Under the pieces are notes generated by a model. That model saw only the letters and a program-made list of their open reading frames with translations. It was not told the DNA's origin and did no database searches. DNA of 64,000 bases from Deltaproteobacteria bacterium (GTDB lineage: Bacteria > Bdellovibrionota > JACOXK01), in contig JACPKQ010000003.1 of assembly GCA_016186995.1 (NCBI GenBank), positions 14,160 to 78,159 on the forward strand, read 5' to 3'. A program made the position numbers and the translations under genes. Below, piece after piece: positions 8,544-18,200 of this stretch. Each line of letters opens with the position of its first letter. Position 1 is the stretch's first letter.

Positions 8544-9176
8544 TTAAAACAATACTTGTTTCATCATAAGGTGTTCAGAGATAAGCCCTGCTACACGCTC
8601 AAAATCCTCGCGGCTATTAACGACATCGATGTTTTCAGTATCGATCACAAGAAGAGGGCCTTTTTTATAGTGTTCTGCCCAGTTTTCATAGTGTTCATTA
8701 AGTTGTTCTAAATACTCTTTTGGAATGTTTAATTCATAGCTACGCCCACGCGTTTGAATTCTTTTTTGAAGAACAGGGACCGAAGCTCTTAAATAAACAA
8801 GAAGATCAGGTGGTTTAAGATAGCTCGTCATAATGGAGAAAAGTTCTTTGTAGTTTTGATAATCTCTTTCTTCAAATTGACCTTTCAAATAAAGATTTTT
8901 TGCAAAAATTTCAACATCTTCATAAATGCTTCTATCTTGAATGACGGTTGTGTTTTGGCTGATCATTTCTTTATGATGTTTAAAACGTTTTGAAAGAAAA
9001 AATACCTGAAGATGAAAAGCCCATCTTCTCATTTCTCCGTAAAAATCAGAAAGATATGGGTTTGTATCTACAACTTCAAAGTAAGGTTTCCAACCAAATT
9101 TTTCTGAAAGAAGGGTTGTAATAGTTGATTTTCCAATACCAATGTTACCAGCAATAGAGACCATTCTGTTTTTCAT
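8544..9176 (-). CDS. Deoxynucleoside kinase (deoxyadenosine/deoxycytidine type)
   Basis: This enzyme phosphorylates salvaged deoxynucleosides to dNMPs with ATP. The P-loop is AGNIGIGKST at the N terminus. The DRS element (IQDRSIYEDVEIFA) is the catalytic-arginine region that in dAK/dCK enzymes reads E/D-R-S-x-Y. The lid-like RGRSYELNIP follows. The length of 210 aa is normal. The start has AGAGGTG as Shine-Dalgarno and overlaps the stop of the neighbouring paralogue by four bases, so the two are translationally coupled. Paired dAK/dGK genes are known from Firmicutes, where the products form heterodimers. That is an inference here. Confidence 0.88.
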   Translation of the reverse strand: MKNRMVSIAGNIGIGKSTITTLLSEKFGWKPYFEVVDTNPYLSDFYGEMRRWAFHLQVFFLSKRFKHHKEMISQNTTVIQDRSIYEDVEIFAKNLYLKGQFEERDYQNYKELFSIMTSYLKPPDLLVYLRASVPVLQKRIQTRGRSYELNIPKEYLEQLNEHYENWAEHYKKGPLLVIDTENIDVVNSREDFERVAGLISEHLMMKQVLF

Positions 9177-9814
9177 GCTTGCACCTCTTTGGGATAAGTA
9201 TTTTTTGGAGACCAGCCTAACTTTTCTTCTATTTTATTTTTAATGGCTAAATAATCATTTCTATGGGCCACAAAATCACGTTTTGAGATATCAATGACAA
9301 GTAGATTGCTTCCTTTGTATGTTTCAAAAAAAGCATCATATTGACGGCACAGTGTTGCAATGTATTTGTGATCCATATTTCTCTCAAAAGGGCGGTCTCT
9401 GTGTGCAATTCTTTTCATGAGATTTTCAGGCGTGTTTCTTAAGTAAACGACAAGATCAGGACTTAGGATTTTAGAATGAATACCATAAAAAACGAGAGAA
9501 AAAGTCCTAAAATCGTCAGCATTTAAGGTGATTTGAGCAAAAATTTTATTTTTATCGAAGAGATAATCACTAATAACCATGTCTTTAGAATCTTTTCTGT
9601 AATGCTCAAGTTCTCTTTGTTGGCGAAATCTGGAAAGAAGAAAATAAATCTCAGTATCAAAGGCGTATTTGCTTTTATTTTTATAAAAATCGCTTAAGAA
9701 GGGATTGTCTTCAACAATTTCGTAGTAGTCGCGAGCATTGTAATTTTGGGCGAGACTGCGAGTCAGTGTTGTTTTCCCTACTCCAATCACACCTTCGACA
9801 ACGATATACCTCAC
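9173..9814 (-). CDS. Deoxynucleoside kinase (deoxyguanosine type)
   Basis: This is the second member of a kinase pair. The P-loop is EGVIGVGKTTL, and the element ISDYLFDKNKIFA matches the SDYxFDKxKxFA form known from deoxyguanosine kinases. The lid region is RDRPFERNM. A longer frame reaches a TTG at 9880. I chose GTG 9814 because GGAGG sits five bases upstream and the product then begins (M)RYIVVEG like family members, giving 213 aa. Its last four bases overlap the next kinase. About 180 bases upstream separate it from rtcB and probably hold a promoter. Confidence 0.87.
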   Translation of the reverse strand: MRYIVVEGVIGVGKTTLTRSLAQNYNARDYYEIVEDNPFLSDFYKNKSKYAFDTEIYFLLSRFRQQRELEHYRKDSKDMVISDYLFDKNKIFAQITLNADDFRTFSLVFYGIHSKILSPDLVVYLRNTPENLMKRIAHRDRPFERNMDHKYIATLCRQYDAFFETYKGSNLLVIDISKRDFVAHRNDYLAIKNKIEEKLGWSPKNTYPKEVQA

Positions 9815-9994
9815 AGTGGCCTCCATAGATCCCATCGGCTCGGTCCCGGGATTCGTCAATTTGAATCTGGCGTTACCCAAATTTACTTCATCTTAAGAAG
9901 TATTCTTTTATTGGCAAGGAAAAATATTAGAAATGAATTTTCTTTGGGCAAAAAATGAAAAAAAGTTGAATTTTAGAGATCTCTCATATTTTCA

Positions 9995-11422
9995 TTAACC
10001 TTTGATACAGCCGAGAGGTTTTATTTTGGCAACTTTAAGTGTAATACCCTCTTCATCCATGGAGTTCACTACGTCTGAAACGTCCTTATAAGCAAAAGGC
10101 ATTTCTTCTGCCATTGTGCGTCTTCCTTGTGACATAACAAAAACACCTTGTTCTTCCATTTCTTTGTGAAGATCATGTTTCTGAAATTTTTTTCTTGATT
10201 GAGTTCGTGAAAGTTCGCGTCCTGCTCCATGACACGAGCTTCCAAAGGTTTCTTGCATTGCTTTGTGAGTGCCAACAAGAATAAAAGAATATCGCCCCAT
10301 ATCTCCAGGTACTAAAACAGGCTGACCAATCTCTTGGTAAGGTTTTGGGGTTTTAGGATGGTGAGGAGCAAAAGCACGTGTAGCTCCTTTTCTGTGAACG
10401 CAGAGTTTTTTAAGCTTTCCATCAATTTCATATTCTTCAAACTTTGCAATGTTGTGGCATACATCAAAAATAAGATGCATTTCATCGTAGGGAATAGAAA
10501 AAATCTTTTCTATGACTTCACGGGTTCGGTGCATCATGAGTTGCCTATTAGCCCAAGCATAATTAGCTGAAGCACTCATAGCACCCAAGTAGGCTTGTGC
10601 CTCAGGTGAAGAAAGTGGTGCACAGGCTAATTGTTTGTCAGGGATGTTGATTTTGTATTTGTGAAGGGCCTTTTGCATGACACGAAGATAATCGGTACAG
10701 GTTTGGTGACCAAACCCTCGAGACCCGCTGTGGATCATCACAGTGACTTGCCCTAGGAAAAGCCCCAAAACCTCTGCTTCTTTTTCACGATAAATTTCGG
10801 TAATGTTACCCACTTCTAAAAAGTGGTTACCAGAGCCTAAGGTTCCTAATTGCGATTTTCCTCGTTCGTAAGCCCTCTCACTTATGTGAGAGGGGTCTGC
10901 CATTGGAAGACAACCATTTTCTTCGATGAACTCTATGTCTTCCTTTTTTCCAAACCCTTGCTTAATAGTCCAACGTGCGCCTTCTTCTGCAATACGAGAC
11001 AGTTCTTTGTGTGTCAGTTTATAGGATTGCTCTCTTCCTACTCCACAAGGAATATTTTGAAAAAGAAGTGTGACCAGCTCTTTTATTTTTGACTGTACAT
11101 CTTTTTTGTGAAGTGGAGTTGTCATCAATCGCACACCACAGTTGATATCAAAACCGATACCACCGGGTGAAATAACTCCTTCATGAAGGTCCATCGCTGC
11201 AACACCACCAATAGGGAAGCCATATCCCCAATGAATATCTGGCATAGCTAAAGAATATTTTTGAATACCTGGAAGATGTGCCACATTGATAACTTGTTCT
11301 ATGCACTTGTCATTTTTGATATGCTGCATCAGTTTTTCACTGGCATAGATGCGACCAGGAACTCTCATATCCCCATGCTTTGGAATTTCCCAAACACATT
11401 TAGAAATTTTTTTGATTTTCAT
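9995..11422 (-). CDS. rtcB: RNA-splicing ligase RtcB
   Basis: RtcB joins 2',3'-cyclic-phosphate (or 3'-phosphate) and 5'-OH RNA ends with GTP and Mn2+. Metal and catalytic motifs are present: FDINCGVRL with the metal cysteine, GSGNHFLE, HSGSRGFGHQT, and near the C terminus SSCHGAGRELSR with the histidine expected to become guanylylated. The length of 475 aa is normal. It follows the archease gene with a four-base overlap, a known functional pair in which archease activates RtcB. No RtcA or sigma-54 regulator RtcR is adjacent, so regulation differs from the E. coli rtc operon. Confidence 0.96.
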   Translation of the reverse strand: MKIKKISKCVWEIPKHGDMRVPGRIYASEKLMQHIKNDKCIEQVINVAHLPGIQKYSLAMPDIHWGYGFPIGGVAAMDLHEGVISPGGIGFDINCGVRLMTTPLHKKDVQSKIKELVTLLFQNIPCGVGREQSYKLTHKELSRIAEEGARWTIKQGFGKKEDIEFIEENGCLPMADPSHISERAYERGKSQLGTLGSGNHFLEVGNITEIYREKEAEVLGLFLGQVTVMIHSGSRGFGHQTCTDYLRVMQKALHKYKINIPDKQLACAPLSSPEAQAYLGAMSASANYAWANRQLMMHRTREVIEKIFSIPYDEMHLIFDVCHNIAKFEEYEIDGKLKKLCVHRKGATRAFAPHHPKTPKPYQEIGQPVLVPGDMGRYSFILVGTHKAMQETFGSSCHGAGRELSRTQSRKKFQKHDLHKEMEEQGVFVMSQGRRTMAEEMPFAYKDVSDVVNSMDEEGITLKVAKIKPLGCIKG

Positions 11423-11832
11423 ATGTCAAAGATAATGTTTGTCTGAAAGTTATTTTTAATTTTTTTTATTTCAAGTTCATGATAGGTCACTGCTTTAATG
11501 TCATTATGAATGGTATGAAGTTTTGGATTGTAGGCTACAAACCCAACTTGGCATCTTAGGTGAGTAGGAGAGAGTTGTAAAACTCTAAAGTTTAAAGGAA
11601 TTTTTCTGTCACTTTCAAAAATGTAAACAAGCTCTGAAAGCCATGAAACAAGAAGATCTTCATAATCTTCTCCTTCAACTTGAATAATGAGATCTTCAGT
11701 TGAGCTCCATTTTTGATGGTTTATTATAAGATAAAGATAAGCTTTGGCTGCTTCTTCAAAAAGCTTGGGGCGAGATGTGGCTTTAATCTGAACAGCCAAG
11801 TCTGCTGTATGTTCCATAATTTTAAAAACCAT
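11419..11832 (-). CDS. Archease, RtcB activator
   Basis: This 137-residue protein has the archease signature at its N terminus (FKIMEHTADLAVQIKA) with the conserved His and Asp. The block GEDYEDLLVSWLSELVYIFE and the C-terminal DIKAVTYHELEI also match family patterns. Archease is a small metal-binding protein that helps RtcB guanylylation and multiple turnover. The gene overlaps the start of rtcB by four bases, which strongly supports the assignment. Its start lies 24 bases from the divergent radical SAM gene, so the intergenic region must hold closely spaced promoters. Confidence 0.93.
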   Translation of the reverse strand: MVFKIMEHTADLAVQIKATSRPKLFEEAAKAYLYLIINHQKWSSTEDLIIQVEGEDYEDLLVSWLSELVYIFESDRKIPLNFRVLQLSPTHLRCQVGFVAYNPKLHTIHNDIKAVTYHELEIKKIKNNFQTNIIFDI

Positions 11833-11856
11833 AGTCTCATGATAGCATAAAATAAG

Positions 11857-12876
11857 GTGAAAGAAGCTAGTTTCTACCGAAAGCTAAGGTCTAAAAAAGT
11901 TCTTTGTGAGTTATGCCCTCACCTTTGTGAAATTGAAAATAAAAAGCTTGGTTTCTGTGAGGTTCGAGAGAATCAAGAGGGGGTTCTTTATTCTCTTAAT
12001 TATGGAAGGCTTAAAAGAACCAAAGTGTTGAGAATTGAAGAGCTTCATCTTTTTCACTTTCTACCAGGAAGTAAGACGTTAGCAATCACAACAGTAGGAT
12101 GTAATTTTAGGTGCGATTATTGTAATGTATCTGATATTGCCATTGAAAAAATAAAACCTATCTTAGGAAGGACTCTGCATCCAAAAGATGTTGTGAAATT
12201 AGCACAGCATAATAAGTGTGACAGTATTACGTATGATTTTACAGAGCCCACTATTTATTATGAATATGTTTATGAGATAGCAGAAGAAGCCCACAGGGTA
12301 GGTTTTAAAAATATTTTTGCAACCAATGGTTATATACAAGAAGAACCCCTTCAAAAAATTTTACCCCTTCTCGATGCGGTTGTTTTTTATCTTAAAGGTT
12401 TTAATGAAGAAAATTACAATTTTATTATGCGAGGTCATTTAGAACCTGTTCTTTTTTCTTTAAAAATAATTGCGGAATCGGATGTGTGGCTAGAGGTTAA
12501 AACGTCCTTTATTCCAAAATTGAATACAGATTTTCAAGAAGTTCAAAAGATCATTCTTTTTTTGAGAAGCCTGAGACCAGATATTCCTTGGCATATCCAT
12601 AAAACAGACCCTCAATATAAGATGAAAGGTCGAGGCCCTATGTTAAGAAAAGATTTAAAGCATATTTATGAATGTGCCCTAAAATTAGGTCTTTCTTATC
12701 CTTATGTTGCTAATATTGCACATAGTAAGTTTCAAAACACTCAGTGCCCTTACTGTGGAAGCATTGTGATTTATCGTGTCCACTATCAATTTAAAAAGAG
12801 CTATTTAAAAGATGGGTGTTGTCATACCTGTGGACATGTTATCCCAGGAGTTTTTCAAAACCCCGCTAGTACTTAA
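11857..12876 (+). CDS. AmmeMemoRadiSam-type radical SAM enzyme (PflA-like)
   Basis: The 4Fe-4S radical SAM motif is CNFRCDYCN (CxxxCxxC) near residue 86. The N terminus carries extra cysteines (CELCPHLCEIENKKLGFC) typical of the AmmeMemoRadiSam group of PflA-like proteins. The C terminus has a CPYCG and CCHTCGH zinc-ribbon-like pair. It starts with GTG 11857, because the frame is closed by TAA just upstream. The other members usually named with this system (Memo-like and AMMECR1-like proteins) are not in the window. Its last eleven bases overlap the convergent permease gene. The substrate is unknown. Confidence 0.85.
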   Translation: MKEASFYRKLRSKKVLCELCPHLCEIENKKLGFCEVRENQEGVLYSLNYGRLKRTKVLRIEELHLFHFLPGSKTLAITTVGCNFRCDYCNVSDIAIEKIKPILGRTLHPKDVVKLAQHNKCDSITYDFTEPTIYYEYVYEIAEEAHRVGFKNIFATNGYIQEEPLQKILPLLDAVVFYLKGFNEENYNFIMRGHLEPVLFSLKIIAESDVWLEVKTSFIPKLNTDFQEVQKIILFLRSLRPDIPWHIHKTDPQYKMKGRGPMLRKDLKHIYECALKLGLSYPYVANIAHSKFQNTQCPYCGSIVIYRVHYQFKKSYLKDGCCHTCGHVIPGVFQNPAST

Positions 12877-14128
12877 TATAAGAAATACCTTCAATGGGGG
12901 TAATTTGAGAAGCTCGCTTAGAAGGTAAATAAGAAGAAAAAAACGAGATAAAAAGAGCAACGCACCCAATAAGAATATAATAAGTATAGTTAATATCAAC
13001 AGGAATGCTTGTTTGATAATAAATATCAGGCAGCTCAAAAGGTTTAAGATATTTAATAACCAAACATACTATACTTCCGAGTAGTAGCCCCACAAGAGTG
13101 CCTGAAACACCAATTAAAAGGCCCTGTATTTGAAATATTCTTTGTACAGATTTTTTAGGAAGGCCTAAGGCCTGAAGAATAGATATTTGTTTTTGTTTAT
13201 GGGCGACCAACATGAACAAAGTTGCAATCATGCTAAAAGAGGCAATGATAAGTACAAAGCACAGGATGAAAAACATAGCTATTTTTTCAAGCCGGAATGC
13301 ATAAAAAAGATTTTCATGCATGATTTGCCAATCTTCTATTTTAAAATCGTTACTAAAAAAAGGTTTTAAGAGGATCATTGTATTTTCTGTTCTCAGTGGA
13401 TTTTCAATTTGTATTTCATATCCATGAATCATTTTTGAATTTTCTAAAAATTTTTGACCCTCTTGCAAATGAATATAGGAATATTCAGAATCCACTTCAA
13501 AAATGCCTGTTTCAACAACACCCGTTACTTTAAATTTTTTTGTTTTAGGTATTGCTCCCAGTGGGCCCATAGAGGAAAAAGGTGAAACAATATTAATTTC
13601 TTCGCCTTCAAAAATTCTTAAACGTTTAGCTAACTCACTTCCTAAAAAAAGTGAGGGTTGTTCATTGTGGGGTTCGAGATCTGTGAGGGTTATTTTCTTT
13701 TTATCTTTTAAAGATAAGGGTTTTAATTTATTTGAAAAGGGAATGACAGTATCAATTGTATTTGGATCAATCGCCTTAAGTTGCGTTCCAAGGGTTGCAT
13801 ACGTTGTTGAAATCATCATTTCAGAAGAAACAAAAGAAGAGATACCTTTAATGTGAGGTAGTACTTTTATTTTTTGGAAGATGTCATTGTTAGGAAGGAA
13901 GCCTTCATGATTTTTTTTTTGAATAACAATGTGTGAGTGGCTATTAATGAGCTTCTGGGTGAGATCTTTTGTAAAGCCACTCATGATAGAAAGAACAATC
14001 AGTAAAGCAGCCACACCAATACCCACACCCAAAAGAGAAATAATGGTAAGAAAAGAAAGGGTTCCTTTGTGCTTTTGAGAAAGTAAAAAGCGTAAGCTCA
14101 AGAACCATTCTGAATTGTGAAATATCAT
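12866..14128 (-). CDS. LolC/LolE-type lipoprotein-releasing ABC permease
   Basis: This is an inner-membrane permease of the MacB/FtsX class. It has one N-terminal transmembrane helix (residues ~25-50, TIISLLGVGIGVAALLIVLS), a periplasmic domain of about 220 residues, and three C-terminal helices of the FtsX domain that end SSYLPSKRASQITPIEGISY. The spacing and the N-terminal RFLLSQKHKGTLSFLTIIS block match LolC/LolE, which pulls lipoproteins from the inner membrane with LolD. No LolD ATPase is nearby. It follows the gene at 14144-14989 by 15 bases, so the two are probably one operon. Confidence 0.88.
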   Translation of the reverse strand: MIFHNSEWFLSLRFLLSQKHKGTLSFLTIISLLGVGIGVAALLIVLSIMSGFTKDLTQKLINSHSHIVIQKKNHEGFLPNNDIFQKIKVLPHIKGISSFVSSEMMISTTYATLGTQLKAIDPNTIDTVIPFSNKLKPLSLKDKKKITLTDLEPHNEQPSLFLGSELAKRLRIFEGEEINIVSPFSSMGPLGAIPKTKKFKVTGVVETGIFEVDSEYSYIHLQEGQKFLENSKMIHGYEIQIENPLRTENTMILLKPFFSNDFKIEDWQIMHENLFYAFRLEKIAMFFILCFVLIIASFSMIATLFMLVAHKQKQISILQALGLPKKSVQRIFQIQGLLIGVSGTLVGLLLGSIVCLVIKYLKPFELPDIYYQTSIPVDINYTYYILIGCVALFISFFSSYLPSKRASQITPIEGISYIKY

Positions 14129-14143
14129 GAGACAAGAAGTATA

Positions 14144-14989
14144 TTAGAAACGCTCAAGAACGTAAAGCACAGGATTGATTTCATAAATATCAAAATGGGT
14201 GAGCTCATCTGTTTCAATATAGTTTTCTCGTGGTAATGGGCTCGTCAATATATTGAAAAATGACTTAAGCTCCCTGGGAAGAATATCTTTTTTAGGTTTT
14301 TTAATGATAAGGCGTCGTTTATCTTTTTGAAAAGAGTTTTTATCTACAAGAAGTAATAAGCTTTCCTCTGAAACACTAGGTACAGAGGTCGAATGTAATT
14401 CACCGAGATATTCTTCTCCACCATCAATATAAACATGATAGGTCACTGTACGAGGAAAAAAGCTTTCAACTGTAAAAATAAGCTCCTCATCTGTAATATC
14501 AGGATCTACTTTATATTCTTGTCTAAATTGGCGTACTTCTTGTAAAAAATTTCTAGCAAAATCTCTTGTTTCAAAAGTAAAGATATAGAAATCAACGTTT
14601 TCAAGTATGGATTTGGACTGATTTGAAAAGTGCTCTGGTAGGTTTTCTGTTGTGGGATTGGGATCAAGAAGATCACTATTTTCAAAATCATGCGATAGAG
14701 GCTGTAAAAAAGGAGATTGAGAGGTTGGAATACGTGGAGCTAATTCAATATCTTTGATCTCTTCTGGTTTTGCTAAAGATTGTGTCTTTTCTTCAATTTT
14801 CTCTTCCTGAGTTTTTTGAATCACTTTTTCTGCTTGGGCTCTTTTTGTTAAGGTGGGCTTCCCGCTTACGGATTCAAACTTTTGTTCTTGATTTTGAGTT
14901 GAATAAAGTCCCGCATGGCTTCCTAAAGAATAGGATAGCCACACAAGAAAAAGAGACAGCAAACTCACTTGAACAACCACTTTTTTCAC
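14144..14989 (-). CDS. Membrane-anchored hypothetical protein
   Basis: The family was not recognised. It starts with GTG 14989 preceded by GGAG. Residues 5-25 form a single hydrophobic signal anchor (VVVQVSLLSLFLVWLSYSLG). A charged, proline-rich low-complexity linker follows (residues ~45-125, rich in E/K/P). The C-terminal domain of about 150 residues ends in INPVLYVLERF. The protein is therefore probably periplasmic with one inner-membrane anchor. It lies immediately upstream of the LolC/E-like permease, so a role in envelope or lipoprotein traffic is possible but only inferred from position. Confidence 0.7.
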   Translation of the reverse strand: MKKVVVQVSLLSLFLVWLSYSLGSHAGLYSTQNQEQKFESVSGKPTLTKRAQAEKVIQKTQEEKIEEKTQSLAKPEEIKDIELAPRIPTSQSPFLQPLSHDFENSDLLDPNPTTENLPEHFSNQSKSILENVDFYIFTFETRDFARNFLQEVRQFRQEYKVDPDITDEELIFTVESFFPRTVTYHVYIDGGEEYLGELHSTSVPSVSEESLLLLVDKNSFQKDKRRLIIKKPKKDILPRELKSFFNILTSPLPRENYIETDELTHFDIYEINPVLYVLERF

Positions 14990-15227
14990 AGGAACTCCGT
15001 TTATTTCCTTATATTACAAATGGAATGCCAAATCTAACCCATTGATATAAGACATCTTTTTTAAAAATAGGGTGACAAAAAGGGTGTGAAAAGTGAACAG
15101 GATGTGAGGCGAGGAATCAAAGAAGGGCTTTAAGCTTTTGAAATTAAAGGAAAGTTTTATTGTTTAGAGCTTAAACAGTTGTTTTGACTTATTTTTTTTC
15201 TATTTCTATCCGATAAGTATGTGAGCT

Positions 15228-18200
15228 ATGGCTTCTTTTTCTTTAAATCATAAAAAAATTTTAGTGAGATCTCTCATTTTTGGGGGTGTGTTTCTTGCTA
15301 TTATTTTTTCATTTCTTATTCTACTTAACATTCTAGTGAATCCTGATCTTTGGAAGGGAAAACTAGAAACTTTTTTAAAAACTTATGTCACAGCAGAAAT
15401 AAGTCTCGGTGATTTTAAGTTTCAAACACTCAAGGGTTTAGGGCTTGAAATTGATAATGTCGAGGTTGTTCAAAATGAAAAGAAAGTTTTTTCCACTCGA
15501 AAATTAAAGATTCTTCTCTCCCCACGTTCTGTTTTAAGATTTCGTCCATCATGGCGTATTGTCTTTGAAGAACCTCAAGCTTTTTTAAGTTTAGGACGGG
15601 ACGACCGATTTAATTTTTCTGATCTCATTAAAATACAAAAAACAAGAACAGAAGAAAATGAAGAAAAAAAAACAAGCCTTGTCATGAAGTTTTTGGCGGC
15701 CTCTGTTTTTGATTTTCATTTTAATAATGGAAAGTTTGATTTTGTGAATGAGAAAAAAAATCAAAGTGTACACTTAGAAAATTTTTCTTTGGATCTCACT
15801 CGAATGGGTATTGATCAGGAAATTGGAATTCAGTTGAAGGGGGTACTGAGTCCCTTTAAAGATTTTGGGGTGAGTTTAGCAGGAGAATCAGAATTTTCTG
15901 GAAACGTACGGTTGCTTTCGCTTTCCCCTTTGAAATTTCATACAGCAGGCTCTTTTAATTTAGATAAAGTAAATATCACTTATCAAGAAGAGCTTTTTTC
16001 AAAGCCACTAGGTAGTAAACTTTCTTTTTACTCTTCCTTGACGGTGGAAGAATTTCAAAAATATTTAGGAGAATTTCATATTGGACTTGAAGGGGTGAAT
16101 ATTTTAGGAAAAATCGAAGAGGATGAAGTTCTTGTTGAGACAAATTATTTTGTTGCCGAGAGTCTTAAAAAGTTTCTAAAACCTCTTGAAGTTCTTGATA
16201 TTTCCGGAGGGGTGCAGCTTAAGCTTTCTTTAAAAGGAGAGGGATTTCAAAAAAGAAACCTTAACCTCATTACAGATAATGTTTATTTAAAAATACCACC
16301 TATTCTAAAAGGTGCTCACATTGAAGAAAAAGTGAAGGTTAATGGCCACTATGAAGTAGATCTTGAAGGGGTTGAAATTCAGAAATTAAAAGGTACGGGT
16401 GGTGTTGATTTAACACGCGCAAAAATTGTTTACGAAGGTGATCCTAAAAAAACTTATTTTAAAAAAGAACCTATGGTTCCCTTGTTCGCACAAGGGGAAT
16501 TTCAATATACTCAAGAAAGTGGCATTTTTTTTAAAAAACTAGAAGCCCAGTTGGATCAGTTTTCTTTTCTTATTTCTAAGGAAGCTTATTTTAAAGATTG
16601 GAACCATAAAAAAATATCCCTTGAAACTTCACAGCTTGATTTTGAAAAACTTGCGCTCTTTTTCCCAACTATTCAGGGAATGAAGATAGAACAAGGTATT
16701 TTAGAACCCACGGTCTTTGAGTTTGATAATACTCAGTTAAGATCTCATATTGTTTTTCATAATATAAGAGGAGATGTTTCTGCACTTCCAAAACTTTCTC
16801 AAAAAACTTTCATTCAAAAAGGATTCTTTGGCCTCACTGGTGAAGCCCACATTGAACTTGATGGAAATACACTTACTTATTTTGATGGCAAAGTTTACTC
16901 TGATTTAGACAAAGTTCATTTTCAATATGGCGACTATTTCCAAAAATCAGACAATCAATCACTTAAAATTGAATCAGAAGTTTCCTTGAAGGGAGAGAAA
17001 TGGATGACCCAAGGAAAGCTTAAATTCAGGGATTTTGGGGTTTCTTTAAGTGGGGAAATGTTTAATGAATTTTTAAAAATTCATTTTGTAACAAAAGAAG
17101 TTCATGTTGAAAATGTTTCTCAATTAAGCCCTTTTTTGAAGGATTATGATTTAAGACAGGGGTTACTTGATTGTGAAGCGAGTATTACTGGAAATATTCG
17201 AGGTCCATTTGTTCAGATAGATGGGGCTCTTCATAAAGTTCAAGGTAAAATAGCCTCGAAAAAAGAATTGGCTCCAGGGCTTAACATACAAGGGCCTTTT
17301 TTTGTAAACTCTGATTTTAAAGTAGTAACAGATCAAAAAAGTACTCAGATCAAGTCTTTAAAAGTTGAACTTTTTTTAAATACTTCAGAGATTGAATATA
17401 AAAATTTATTTAAAAAGAAAAAGGATGAAGATTTAGAGTTAAAACTCATGGCTTCCCAAGAAAATGGAAAAACACTTATTCAGGAAGGAGATTTAAAATT
17501 TAAAAATATTCCTTTTAAGATTGGGGGTTCTATTACAGATCTTAAAAAAGGTATTTTTAATCTTTCAGTTGCTTCAAAAATTTCTGATATGAGTGTTTTG
17601 CATTCAACTATACCACAACTTAAAGAAATGGAAGCTCAGGGTGAAATAGTTTTTTCCGGGACGGTACAAAAAAAATCAGAGGAGGAAAAAATAAAGTTCA
17701 AACAGGATATCACTCTTCAAAAAGCTTCCTTAAAATTAAAAGGCTTGCAACCCCGACTTCACAATATTCAAGGTAGTTTTACTTTGGAAGATAAAGCCTT
17801 AACAATTAAAAACCTTCAAGTACGGGCAGCTGATTCTGATCTGACAGTTTATGGAGATTTAAAAGATATAGATCATCCTAAAGGAAGCTTTTCATTTCAC
17901 TCAGATTTTTTTAATTTTGATAAAGTATTACAAGGTGACGAAAAAAGAAAACCCAGCACTCAAGAAAAAAGCGATAGCATGGGTATTGTCGAAACCCTAA
18001 AAACTGCACCTTTTTTCAAAAACCTAGATGTCTCAGGAAAAATTGATTTTAAAAAAGGTATTTTAAGCCAGTTTCAGTTTGAAGATTTTTCTGCCTCGCT
18101 TTCTTTGAAGGGGCTTGTTTTTAATCTTACAAAATTGAGTACTAAAACTTATGGTGGAAAGATAGCGGCAACTACAATGATTCGTTTTACAGATGTTAAG

